Of a stretch of DNA of 64,000 bases, positions 1-10,814 are shown in pieces. How positions within the stretch are numbered: the first letter of the stretch is position 1; every line of letters begins with the position of its first letter. Where the stretch lies: NCBI RefSeq assembly GCF_018294505.1, contig NC_057794.1, positions 187,955,716 through 188,019,715 on the forward strand. Direction: 5' to 3'. Under the pieces are notes generated by a model. That model was not told the origin of the DNA. It saw only the letters and a list, made by a program, of their open reading frames with translations, and did not search any database. This stretch comes from Triticum aestivum (Eukaryota > Streptophyta > Magnoliopsida > Poales > Poaceae). Made by a program: the position numbers and the translations under genes.

Positions 1-534
1 GGTCTAAAACTAATCCCGATGGTAGAAGTAGAGGTAGCATGCCGACGGCGATCACATCGACTTTGGAACGATTTCCCACACGCATCGTCACCTCGTCCTT
101 AGCCAATCTTCATTTAATCCGTAGCCCCTGTTTCGAGTTGCAAATGTGAGCAACAGAACCAATATCAAATACCCAGGCGCTACTACGAGCATAAGTAAGG
201 TACACATCAAAAACATGTATATCAAATATACCTTTCACTTTTCCATCCTTCTTATCCGCCAAATACTTGGGGCAGTTCCGCTTCCAGTAACCAGTCCCTT
301 TGTAGTAGAAGCACTCAGTTTCAGGCTTAGGTCCAGACTTGGGCTTCTTCCCTTGAACAACAACTAGTTTGCTATTCTTCTTGAAGTAACCCTTCTTCCC
401 TTTGCCCTTTTTCTTGAAACTAGTGGTCTTGTTCACCATCAACACTTGATGCTCCTTCTAGTTTTCTACCACCGTGGCCTTTAGCATCGTGAAGAGCTCG
501 GGAATTGTTTTTTCCATCCCTTGCACATTATAGT
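1..534 (-). pseudogene. Copia Gag-Pol fragment: zinc knuckle and protease start
   Basis: Continuation of the polyprotein whose start is at 18190. On the minus strand the frame shows a Lys-rich linker (codons of 445-330), then a zinc knuckle reading CFYYKGTGYWKRNC. The second Cys and the His of the CX2CX4HX4C pattern are both Tyr, so zinc binding is lost. The aspartic protease site follows as WVFDIGS where Copia elements have D-T/S-G-S. A stop lies at about 110, after which the same frame continues as readable protease sequence to base 1, so the reading extends off the left edge. Missing motif residues, the stop and the large insertion make this non-functional. Confidence 0.85.
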
Positions 535-1654
535 TGTTGGGGTTCTGGAATGACACCTATGGGATCCCTCCGGGAGTCCCTTCTACGGTTGCGCGGCGTG
601 GGGCTGCGCAAAGAGCGGGTATAGAAGATCAACTCGGTGAGATTTTTACCCAAGTTCGGGCCGCAAACGATGCGTAAAACACTAGTCCTGCTTTGTGTGT
701 ACTTAGTGTTCTTGAGCTCTTGAACTAGCTGCGGTGCATGCCTAGTCCAAAAAGTCAGAATTGGCCGAATCCCCCCTCAGTACGCCTCGGGCCTCCTTTT
801 ATATGTCAAAGGGGTTGCCACAGTGGCACACAGGAGGTGGAAAGTATGTATAGTGTACTAGTTTATCTCCTCACATCCTAGGACAAATGCATTTAATGCG
901 CTGCCTATCTGTCCTCTTGCTTTATCGGGGACGACAAAGAAGCCCGTCCCATCCGTCGTCGCCTCGCCTTGCTCTGACGCGCGTCCAGGCCGATGAGGCA
1001 TGCAGCGCCACGCTGGGTGGCTGCTGAGCTGGTGCGGTGGCAGGGTCTTGACGAAGATCTTCATGCCACCACACAGGTGCTTGGCTGGTTGGCCTAGAAG
1101 CTGCATGCTACCATGCAAGTGTGTGCCTACTTGATAGGCTGGTTGCCACCTCGGAACGGGCGCGGGGCAGCAAAGCTTTGGCAAGTGAGGGCCTGGCCTC
1201 GGCCCCGCAGACGCTCCCGGCTAGTGTCTTGCTAGGGGGTTCTGCGAGCATCCTCGGCAAGGGTCTAGCCGGGGGTCTTCGGTTGCCCCGGCAAGATCAT
1301 GCTGGGGGTCTTCGTCTTCTGGTGCTCATGTAGGCTTGCAGGCGCTCCCAAGCCTTGGCCTTGACGTTGTTGATGGCGTCATAACTCTCAGGCTCAAAGG
1401 TGGCGGTCTTGCTGGTGTTGGGCAAGTTGCCCCGACAATGCTCTTGCCGGGGCCATGTAGGCCGTCCCGGCATGGCTCTTGTCGGGGGAAGCCCGTCCTA
1501 TCCCTTTGCTCTTTATGCTTCTGGCTTGGGTGCTGCCTCGATAGCCTAGTATCTTCGCTTCCTCTACCCTGCCAATCCCGGTCGCAGGTGTGGCTTCGAC
1601 TGCTCGTGCACAAGTAAAGGGGTACAGAAGGGCCCCTACTTTTGTACACCGACA
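535..1654 (-). repeat. 3' LTR of the antisense-gene element
   Basis: 1120 bp, direct repeat of 16539-17700. On the plus strand it opens TGTTGGGGTTCTGG and closes TTTGTACACCGACA. Mismatches with its partner are spread throughout, including small indels, so the insertion is not recent. It carries a minus-strand TATA box near 797-806. As the element is on the minus strand, this left copy is the 3' LTR. The GC-rich sequence just inside (from 1655) occupies the polypurine-tract position. Confidence 0.85.
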
Positions 1655-1878
1655 GGAGTCCCCGGGCCTGGGCCACACATAAGTGTGGAGCGTTGTTGGG
1701 CCAGGCCCAGAACAGTGCGAGGGGAGGCATGGCAGAGTTTTAACTGCGCTAACTCCTTGCGAGTTGTGCTTCCCCACGACCCGCATTGAGTGCATGACGT
1801 GCGGGTCGTGCATGGGGCGGTTGCAGCGTGCTTGCGTCACCCCACGGTGAATAGTAAAGAGGCGGCCCTCGTCTTCCC

Positions 1879-1892
1879 CATAAAAAAGAGGA
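1879..1892 (+). promoter_or_regulatory. TATA box of the antisense gene
   Basis: CCATAAAAAAGAGG lies about 165 bp upstream of the ATG at 2052 and some 225 bp inside the 3' LTR, followed by a pyrimidine-rich leader. A TGACGTGC motif lies about 85 bp upstream of it. The position matches TATA boxes ahead of the antisense genes in the two Fatima-like elements. Promoter activity is inferred. Confidence 0.5.
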
Positions 1893-4354
1893 AACCGCAG
1901 GGGCGCTGCTCATTTACCCTCCGTGCCTTCTCCAATCTTGGAACCGCCGTTCCCCTCTTCTTCTCCAAGCGCGAACCGAAGCTTTCACCTCTACTCACCA
2001 CCTGCCACCGCACTCCCATTTCTCTCGATCCCTTACCTCTTCTCAGCCGCCATGGCGCAAGGGCAAGGGAGCGGCCAAGGACGCTGGGGCGAAGGAGGTG
2101 TCGAAGAGTGAGTTGGTGGAGATGCGGATGGAATGCACCCTCTTCACCTAGACGATCGACGTGCTCACCCTCAAGGAGAAGTTCATGCCCCTATGGGGGA
2201 CAGAGACGTTGGGGCACCCCGCCATGCGTATCATCCCCGCCACCTTTGCCAAGGACGGCCAAAAGCGGTACCCCTTCTTTGTTGATTACTTCTCCTGCGG
2301 GCTCTGCCCCCTTTCTCCGATTTCTTCAACGACATCATGAACACCTTTGTCTTCCATCTTCTCGATTTTATGTCGAACGCCGTGGCCTGCATGGCCTTCT
2401 TTGCCCACCTTTGTGAGGGCTTTGCCAGAGTGCATCCCAGCATGGCGCTCTTCCGCCACTACTTCACCCCTCGCATCCAGCTAGGGGGCGCCATCTCTGG
2501 CAGCATCACCTAGATCCCCAGGACCCAGAGGAAGGGTACATACCCGGAGGGCGCCCAGAAGGAGAGGTGGGAGGAGTGGCGGGGCCGGTGGTGCTGGATT
2601 GTGGAGGAGGATCCGCAGGAGTTTTGTCGGGTCTGTCGAAAGCCACCGGTCCGCAGGAAGGACTGGAGCCATGTTGATGTCGATGACAAGAAGCTCACAG
2701 TCGCCACCACCAGGATCCATCGCGTCCCCTCGGCCAGGCTCACTCTCGAGATGATCGGGGCCGATTTCATCCATCGCCGGATTGCCTCACTGCACAATAA
2801 GGGGAGGCCGGCCTGGGACTTCCGGAACGTGGACGACATCATGAGGGTCCGCCCCGGCCTAGACCACAACTTCACGGTGCTGCAGCACGCCCACCTCTGC
2901 CAGAGGCTTTTTAAGCTCAAGGTCGACGAGGGCAGCAGGGCCGAGAGCACCAGCAAGGCCGAGAAGACCGGCAAGGCTGGCAAGGTCGGCAGGTATCTAT
3001 TTGTGTTGCCGGCGGAGGTGGTCCCGCTGAGCAACAACTCTTGCCAGACCACCATCATCGCCATGATGCCGGTCTTCAATGCGCACGGCCATGACCCAAC
3101 TTGGGACTAGCCAGAAGCAGAGCTGGTGCAGGAATTCTTCGACAACTTGTGGGAGAGGTACCTTCGCGATGAGTCGCAACTCTTCCGCGACACCACCAGA
3201 AAGGAGCTAGCGTACATCACCACCCGGCAAGAGGAGGCATCGCTTGTCGAGGAGGCCGGCAGCCTCGGCATTGTGGAGGACGAGGCTGACGTGACCGCAG
3301 AGGAGAAGATGTTCGCCGAGTGGACGGGAGCTGCCGGGGGATCCAACGACGCTGGTGCTGGGGCCCCCCTTATTGAAGACGTGGTGGAGGAGTCGACCGA
3401 AAAGAAGACCGAGGCAGAGGACCCCCCAGCCCTAGAGAGAAAATGCGTCCTACAACGGGCTAGCTCCGGCGAGCCGGTCCGGCCCGGCAGGACCACGTAG
3501 CGGCAATAGGCCCAGGCACAGCCCGCGCGTGAGACGAGGGTTACAATAGCGAAGAAGGCCGCAGCCACCACTTCTTCCTCATCCAAGCAGCGTAGGACGC
3601 CTTCACCTTCCCCTCCCACCGTGGACGCCGCCCCGGAGGCCAACTTCAACCGTGGGTCCTTCAGCCCGAAGAGAAAGAGGAGGCAAGCAAAGGAGGACGA
3701 GTAAGCATCCCGCCCTTCATCATTTCTGACCCTCAGCCTGCGCCATCTTCCCTGACTTGATCTTATCTTTGTAGCGACATGGAGACGTGGGCCTAGAGGA
3801 AGGCGAAGAGTGCCAGGGCTTCGACGACGACAAGCCACTGGTGAGCACAATGCGCACGCCGAAGCTGGTGGTGATCAGCCCAGACAAGAACCCTCGACGC
3901 AGCCCTCGCTTCAGCCCCCAGCGTGAGTTCATTACTCACTCCTCATCGCGGGGCATTGGGGCGTGAATCCTTGGTGCTGACCTTGCCGGGTTTGTAGGAG
4001 GAGAGCGGCAACAGGAGGAGCCACTGCGGGCCACCCCCGACACGCCGCCCCCGTCAACCCCATCTCCTAGAGGGGCGTCCCCGGCAAGGGCACCTTCCGC
4101 CGAGCCCATGCGCATGGAGGAGGAGGAAGAGTCAAGCATGGGTGATGGCGGCTCTGTCCTGACCACGAATGTTGGCGGGGAGGGAACCACCTCTTCTCAA
4201 CTCGGTACGGGTAAGTGGCCCGCCTCCCGTCTCCGTTTTTTCTTCCAGTTCTTTGTTCTAAATTTTGATTTTGGCCTTGCTTCATCCTCCTTTCTGGTTT
4301 CCAGACCCTCCTTCGATGGACCAAGAGGATATCGACACCGTCATCGAGGGGGTC

Positions 4355-4835
4355 TAAGGGAGTCCTGGATTAGGGGGTGTCCGGATGGCCGGACTATACC
4401 TTCAGCCGGACTCCTGGACTATGAAGATACAAGATTGAAGACTCCGTCCCGTGTCTGGAAGGGACTTTCCTTGGCATGGAAGGCAAGCTTGGTGATACGG
4501 ATATGTAGATCTCCTACCATTGTAACCGACTTTGTGTAACCCTAACCCTCTCCGGTGTCTATATAAACCGGAGGGTTTTAGTCCGTAGGACAACATACAC
4601 AACAACAATCATACCATAGGCTAGCTTCTAGGGTTTAGCCTCTCCGATCTTGTGGTAGATCTACTCTTGTACTACCTATATCATCAATATTAATCAAGCA
4701 GGACGTAGGGTTTTACCTCCATTGAGAGGGCCCGAACCTGGGTAAAACTTCGTGTCCCTTGCCTCATGTTACCATCCGGCCTAGACGCACAGTTCGGGAC
4801 CCCCTACCCGAGATCCGCCGGTTTTGACACCGACA
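4355..4835 (+). repeat. 5' LTR of Fatima-like copy 1
   Basis: 481 bp, paired with 13907-14380. The outer end reads TA instead of TG; the inner end is the usual GACACCGACA. A TATA box (CTATATAAAC) lies near 4559-4568, followed by the transcript leader. A 6-bp stretch near 4677 is absent from the 3' LTR. The 19 bases after the LTR (TTGGTGCTTTCATTGAGAG) occupy the primer-binding position, and the reverse-oriented copy 2 has the near-identical ATGGAGCTTTCATTGAGGG there. Confidence 0.9.
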
Positions 4836-4882
4836 TTGGTGCTTTCATTGAGAGTTCCTCTGTGTCGTCGCCATCAGGAAGG

Positions 4883-6043
4883 ATGCCTCGCCCCGTCTTT
4901 AAAGACGGCACCGTTGCTAAGGGAGCTTTGGCTGTCGGCCAAACCCTTCGGCTAGGTGGTTTTCTTATGACCGCCTGTTCGGCTTCTGCGCCGACGATGA
5001 CCTCTCGAGCCATCGAAAACAATCTTCATGTCAGCTCGGAACTCGCCGAGCAGTTAGATTCAATGGAGCTCTCCTCCATAAACGAGCTCTTGGATCACTT
5101 CGCCGCCCTGGGAGTCGCTATGGATTACGACCAGATTGGGCCTAAACCCGATCTGAGAGAGATTAACTCTCCCCAAGTCACCCATCATGTTACCGTGGTA
5201 GAGGGACAGTGTGGCAACCCTTCATCTATCTTAAGGACTTGCTACATCTGGATTCCCGATCCCTCCAAGCCGGATACCCGCGGAGGGGAGGATATCACTC
5301 AAGACCTGAACTTAGAGTCAGGCGACAGGCTGGATTCATTGGACAACATCCAGGAATCCAAATTTTCGAGTTTGGAAATTCCTCGGCCTCTGAGCCTTAG
5401 ATGGGGTGAGGCTTCGGATTTAATTCCACCCACCCACTCCAACATAAGTGATCTATCCAAAATCAGGCAAGAGCTCGATGAAACAGTACATCATTACTGG
5501 GCCAGATTCCTCCTGGTTAAGAACAGGCTAAGGGACTGCCGCGAGGAAGATGCAATCTCAATCTTCTGCAATAATTGCACGGACAAGGGAATACTCAATG
5601 CCATAAGTCGCCGTGATATTACACACTTCGCTGACTTGGCGTCCATTGTACGAAAGTACTGTGCGATCGAAAGCACCTGGAAAACCAAAATCAAATTTTG
5701 GGATAATCCGGCCCTGAATACAAACCCAGTCCGAAATAAAAGGGTGTATCATCACCAGACACCCGGGTCAAGCACTAAAAAGCAAAAACCCTCTACAGGG
5801 CATGGAACCGTATTGGAAGGATGGCTCAATGGACCCTGTAAAATTCACAGTACAGAGGACGCCACACCAACTCACAGCCTCAGAGCATGTTGGATACTCC
5901 GGCAGGTGGCCAAAATTGGCGAAAATCTCCTAATTCCGGAGGCCACAGAAAGCCACCCCAGAGACACCAATACGGTATTAACAGTCTTCGAGGCTTCCGC
6001 ATCAAATAATATGCGAAAAAGGACACTGTGCAGCCTTGCCTAA
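4883..6043 (+). pseudogene. Fatima-like Gag
   Basis: The open frame runs from inside the LTR (4766); the likely start is the ATG at 4883, just after the primer-binding region. About 386 codons, ending at TAA 6041-6043. A Gag-like helical segment (HYWARFLLVKNRL and following) lies near the middle, and a CKIHST...HSLRACWILRQ segment precedes the protease. No CCHC zinc knuckle is seen. The part ahead of the WARFLL motif looks shortened compared with related elements, so an internal deletion is likely. The stop separates it from pol, which continues after it; in intact relatives gag and pol are probably one frame. Confidence 0.75.
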
Positions 6044-9000
6044 GTCTACCAAGTAGCAACAATAAACCCATGGAGTGACACGGCTATTACCTTTAACGCC
6101 AGTGATGAACCTAAATTCCGAACAGCCCGAGCACCAGCCGCATTGGTCCTCAGTCCAATAGTGGACAACTTTCATCTTACCAAGGTACTCATGGACGGCG
6201 GCAGCGGATTGAACCTCATTTATGAGGAAACCCTTCAAAAAATGGAAATAGACTGGAACCGCATTGAGCGAAGTAGCACAGCCTTTAGAGGAATAATCCC
6301 CAGTCGGGAAGCGTGCTGTAAAGGGAAAAATCACACTAGATGTGGTGTTCGGCACGCCGGATAATTACAGGTCCGAAGAGGTCACGTTCCATGTGGCTCC
6401 GTTCAGCAGCGGTTATCACGCTCTGCTAGGGCGGGAAGCGTTTACAATCTTCCAAGCAATACCCCACTACGGGTACATGAAGCTCAAGATGCCCGGGCCT
6501 AACGGGATCATCACTCTCTCTAGTGATCCAGACATAGCACTCCGCGCCGAAAACAAGACAGCCGCACTGGCCCTTGAGGCACTATCCGAAGCCCTAGCGG
6601 CTGAGGAACTGACTGCGCTGTGCTCTACGGTGAATAGGGACGATGTGGTACTCGACAAAAGATCCAAGTCCACCTCCTTGAAACCGGTGGACGAAATAGT
6701 CAAATTCCAAGTCCATCCAACGGACCCCAATAAAACAGCTTCCATCGGGGCACAGTTAAACCCTGATGTAGACGCCGCACTGCATGAGTTCCTACGAGAG
6801 AACTGGGACATTTTCGCCTGGCACCCTTCAGACATGCCAGGAATCCCATGCAGGCTGGCCAAGCTCAGCTTAAATATCCAAACAGGATTCAAACCTGTCA
6901 AACAGGCTCTTCGACGTTTTTCCGAACCTAAGAGACAGGCCATGGGAGAGGAGCTAGCAAAGCTATTGGAGGCCGGATTCATCAGAGATATAAAACATCA
7001 GGACTGGCTAGCAAACCTGGTGATAGTACCAAAGAAGGACAAATCCTGGCGCCTGTGTGTTGATTTTAAATACCTTAACAAGGCTTGCCCAAAGGATCCC
7101 TTCCCCCTCCCCCGCATCGATCAAATTATCGACGCTACCACAGGACACGATTCGTTGTGTTTCCTCGACGCATATTCCGGCTACCATCAAATCAAGATGG
7201 CAGAACCAGACCAAGCCGCAATGGCATTTATCACACCATACGGCCCATTCTGCTTCAACACGATGCCCTTCGGGCTCAAAAACGCCGGCGCAACATATCA
7301 GCGCATGATTTAGACATGTCTGGCAAACCAGATCGGCAAAACAGTGGAGGCATATGTAGATGATGTGGTCGTCAAAACAAGACACGTCGAATCTCTAGTA
7401 GACGACTTGAGGCTAACATTTGATAACCTCCGAACATACGACATCAAGCTCATCCCGGAAAAATGCATTTTCGGCGTTCCAGCCGGAAAGCTCTTGGGCT
7501 TCATTGTATCCGGTAGAGGAATTGAAGCAAATCCAGCCATGATCCGAGCTCTGTCGCAACTGGATATCCCAAAGGACCTCAAACAAATACAAAAGTTAAC
7601 CGGATGCGTGGCGGCTCTAAGCCGCTTTTATCTCCCGCTTGGGAGAAAAGGCCCTACCCCTTTACCGCCTCCTTCGGCGCACCGAACACTTCGAATGGAC
7701 GGATGCAGCCACGGCCGGACTCGACGAAATAAAAGCCATACTGGCAACAAACCCAGTCCTGGCCGCGCCAAACATTGGCGAACCAATGCTATTATACATT
7801 GCAGCAACACATCAGGTTGTAAGCGCAGTGCTCGTCGTCGAACGAGAAGCGGACGGACACAAATTCCCCCTTCAAAAGCCGGTTTATTATGTGTCCACTG
7901 TCCTCACTCCCCGCAAATCACGATACCCGCATTATTAAAAGATTGCGTACGCGGTATTCATGTCATCCCGGAAGCTACGACACTACTTTCAAGAGTGTCC
8001 AATAACAGTAGCCTTAGAAGTACCACTTAACGATATTATAAACAACCGTGACGCAACGGGCCGGATTGCAAAATGGGCCATTGAGCTCCTCTCGTTCGAC
8101 ATAACTTATAAGCCACGGCGAGCCATCAAGTCGCAAGTCTTGGCCGACTTCGTCGCAGAATGGACGGAGGCCGAACTCCTAAAGAGTACGACACATATTC
8201 AAACTGGATCATGCATTTCGACGGCTCCAAGATGTTGGCCGGACTGGGGGCCGGTGTCGTTTTGACGTCCCCCACAGGAGACACAGTTCAATACGTACTC
8301 CAGATTATGTACACGGACTCCAACAATGCAGCCGAATATGAGGCCCTTTTACATGGTCTCCGGATGGCAGTATCCATGGGCATTCAATGCCTAGAGGTGC
8401 GCGGGGACTCGAACCTCGCAATATCCCAAATAAATGGAGACTTCGATGCCAAGGATCCAAAAATGGCAGCTTACCGCAACGCCATCCTAAAAATGTCAGC
8501 TCGGTTCGAGGGGCTTGAATTTCACCATATAGCCCAGGAAAATAATCAGGCGGCAGATGTCCTGGCACGCATCGGTGCAAAACGCGATGTAGTCCCCCCC
8601 CAACATCTTCTTGGAAAGGCTGTTCAAGCCATCCATAGTATGGGAAGGGGAGCCGAACAATAACAGCCCGGACCCAACCGCACTGCCCGACACCGAACAT
8701 CCTGACACAATCGGAGGCTTTGCCAATGAAATAACACCTGCGGCCCACGTAATAATGGCCATCATCGCCCCGTGGATAGAACCATTCCTCGCCTACCTTA
8801 CTAGGCAGGAACTCCCCGAGGACCAAAATGAGGCACGCTGCATAGTGCGGCGATCCAAAGCCTACAGAGTCCACGAGGGAGAGCTTTATAAGAAAAGCAC
8901 TACCGGAGTCCTTCAAAGGTGCATCTCCGAAGAGGAGGGGCGGAACCTCCTGGCTGAAATTCATGCCGGACTCGGCGGTCATCACGCTGCAGCTCGTTCC

Positions 9001-10005
9001 CTTGTAAGCAAGGTCTTTCGTATGGGCTTTTATTGGCCGACAGCCCGGGCAGACGCTCAGGACTTAGTCCAACGATGCACTGGTTGCCAGCTCTTTGCAA
9101 ACCAAAGCCATATGCCACCCACCGCCCTCCAAACTATCCCCATTACTTGGACCTTCGCGGTCTGGGGGCTTGACATGGTTGGACCCCTTAAAGGCGGAAC
9201 CCACAAGCAAAAATACTTATTGGTCATGGTGGATAAGTTCACCAAATTGATAGAAGCCAAGCCAGTTAAGACGGCCGAATCCGGACCAATGATAGACTTT
9301 ATATCCGGGGTTGTACACCATTACGGCGTCCTCCACAGCATCATCACTGATAACGGCACGAACTTCACGGCCGACGAGGTAAAACTCTAGTGCAAAAACA
9401 TGGGCATCAAGCTCGATTATGCTTCCGTCTATCACCCACAAACTAACGGCCAGGTCGAACATGCAAATGGTCTTATCATGAGCGGCATCAAACCCAGATT
9501 AGTGCGGTCCCTCAAGGAATCTAACACGCACTGGGTAGAGGAGCTCGACTCCGTACTCTGGGGGCTGCGGACCACGCCGAATCGCACCACCGGATACACA
9601 CCATTCTTTATGGTGTACGGCGCAGAGGCAGTTTTGCCTTGCGACATAATTCATGACTCACCTCAAGTGCGCATGTACGAAGAAAGAGAAGCCGAGATCG
9701 ATCGGCAGGACAGCTTGGATGCATTGGGGGAGGAGCGTGACGTTGCAAAAGCCCGTTCCGCATTCTATCAATAGCAGGCTCGAAGATACCAAAGCAGAGA
9801 AGTACGGGCCAAAAATTACAATGTTGGCGAATTAGTTCTATGACTACCGGACAAGAAAAAGGACAAACTCAAGCCCAAGTGGGAAGGTCCCTTCATAATT
9901 GACCAAGTCTTGACTGGTGGAGCTTACCGCCCGCGGGATGCATCGGATAACCGACTCGAGCCGAACCCATGGAACACAGCCCGTCTCCAAAGATTCTATG
10001 CCTAG
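6044..10005 (+). pseudogene. Fatima-like Pol: protease, reverse transcriptase, RNase H, integrase
   Basis: Readable throughout but broken. Protease-like LMDGGSGLNLIY lies near 6190-6230, with D-G-G in place of the usual D-S/T-G. Reverse transcriptase shows VDFKYLNKACPKDPFPLPRI, FLDAYSGYHQI, MPFGLKNAGATYQRM and the catalytic YVDD box (7353-7364). RNase H (8170-8580) keeps its D..E..D..D residues in FDGSK, AAEYEAL, RGDSN and NQAADVLA. Integrase has the HHCC finger (8950-9100) and D-D-E in WGLDMVGP, TDNGTNF and NGQVEHANG. Frameshifts fall near 6325, 7630, 8190 and in a C8 run near 8593. In-frame stops lie at 7311, 7936, 9388, 9772 and 9841. It ends at TAG 10003. It cannot make a working enzyme. 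Confidence 0.9.
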
Positions 10006-10814
10006 CGCCGGACTCTGTGTTCGTCTCCTTCCTCTATCCATTTTTATATATTTTCTGTCTTACATTTCTCTTCTTCTTCTTCTTCTTCTTCTTCTTCTCT
10101 CTCTCTCTCTCTTATAGCCTTTAAAGGCTCATAAAGTGACGCGCTATCCGCGCTCATTAAACCTGGGGCTTCTTTAAACAGAAGCTTATTCATACGGGCT
10201 TCATGCCCAACACATGTGTCACACTTCCGCATGTACCTTTTATTCACCATTATATGCATCGATATGACTTAAGTTTTGGCCAAGCTGGGTTGCCTGGCTC
10301 CTGTGCTTACCCCTACATTCCCAATTGTTCGGCTAGGTGGTAAAGGGAGCACCTCTGCGATTGTTACTGCCGGGTCAGCCGGACGTGTACCTCAGACTGG
10401 GTGAAGCCGAAAGCTAGCGTTCTTAAGGGAATATTCGGTCGTTGAACTAAAGATGATCTTTTTTTATTTTTATCTATATCCCCCCAGATGTTTTTCCCGC
10501 GTTTCTTTTCGTAGCATGGACATGCACCTTAGGGCATGCCTCCCAGGGAAAGGAACCCCTAACGGAACTATTCTCCTTGGAAGATGTTTCTTACTAACCA
10601 TGTAATATAACATAACTAGTCGGGCACTTGTCTGTTCACGCACTAATGACCCCTACGCCTGGTCTCCATGCATTCCCCGGTTCCTATATAACCGCATGGG
10701 AATTCGGACACACTCCGGACCGTCAGGTCCCGAGGCTGAAGCGAAAAGGTCGGCCATGACAAATGATCTACAATCCGGCTAGAAGGCATTATAAATGTCA
10801 ATTAAATTACATAG
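10006..10814. other. Non-coding spacer between pol and antisense gene of Fatima-like copy 1
   Basis: About 0.8 kb with no credible gene, only a microsatellite near its left end. It lies between two convergently transcribed genes (pol on plus, antisense gene on minus) and so should hold their terminators. No clear polyadenylation signal was recognised. Confidence 0.5.
10068..10113. repeat. (TTC)n / (CT)n microsatellite
   Basis: A run of TTC/TCT units passing into a run of CT units, in the spacer of Fatima-like copy 1. The reverse strand gives an artefactual Glu/Arg-rich reading frame. Confidence 0.95.

Noticed and set aside
858..1840. Overlapping ORFs on both strands
   Set aside because: They cover the GC-rich LTR and its edge; similar frames in the right LTR (16637-17704) share only LTR identity and have different ends.
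3107..3850. 247-codon minus-strand ORF
   Set aside because: It overlaps spliced exons of the plus-strand antisense gene whose frame continuity across introns is demonstrated; the minus frame has no motif.
4402..4608. 68-codon minus-strand ORF with a near-identical copy at 13954-14160
   Set aside because: Both lie inside the Fatima-like LTR pair, so the identity reflects the LTR and not gene conservation.
6467..6982. 171-codon minus-strand Ser-rich ORF
   Set aside because: Antisense shadow of the protease/reverse transcriptase coding region; no independent evidence.
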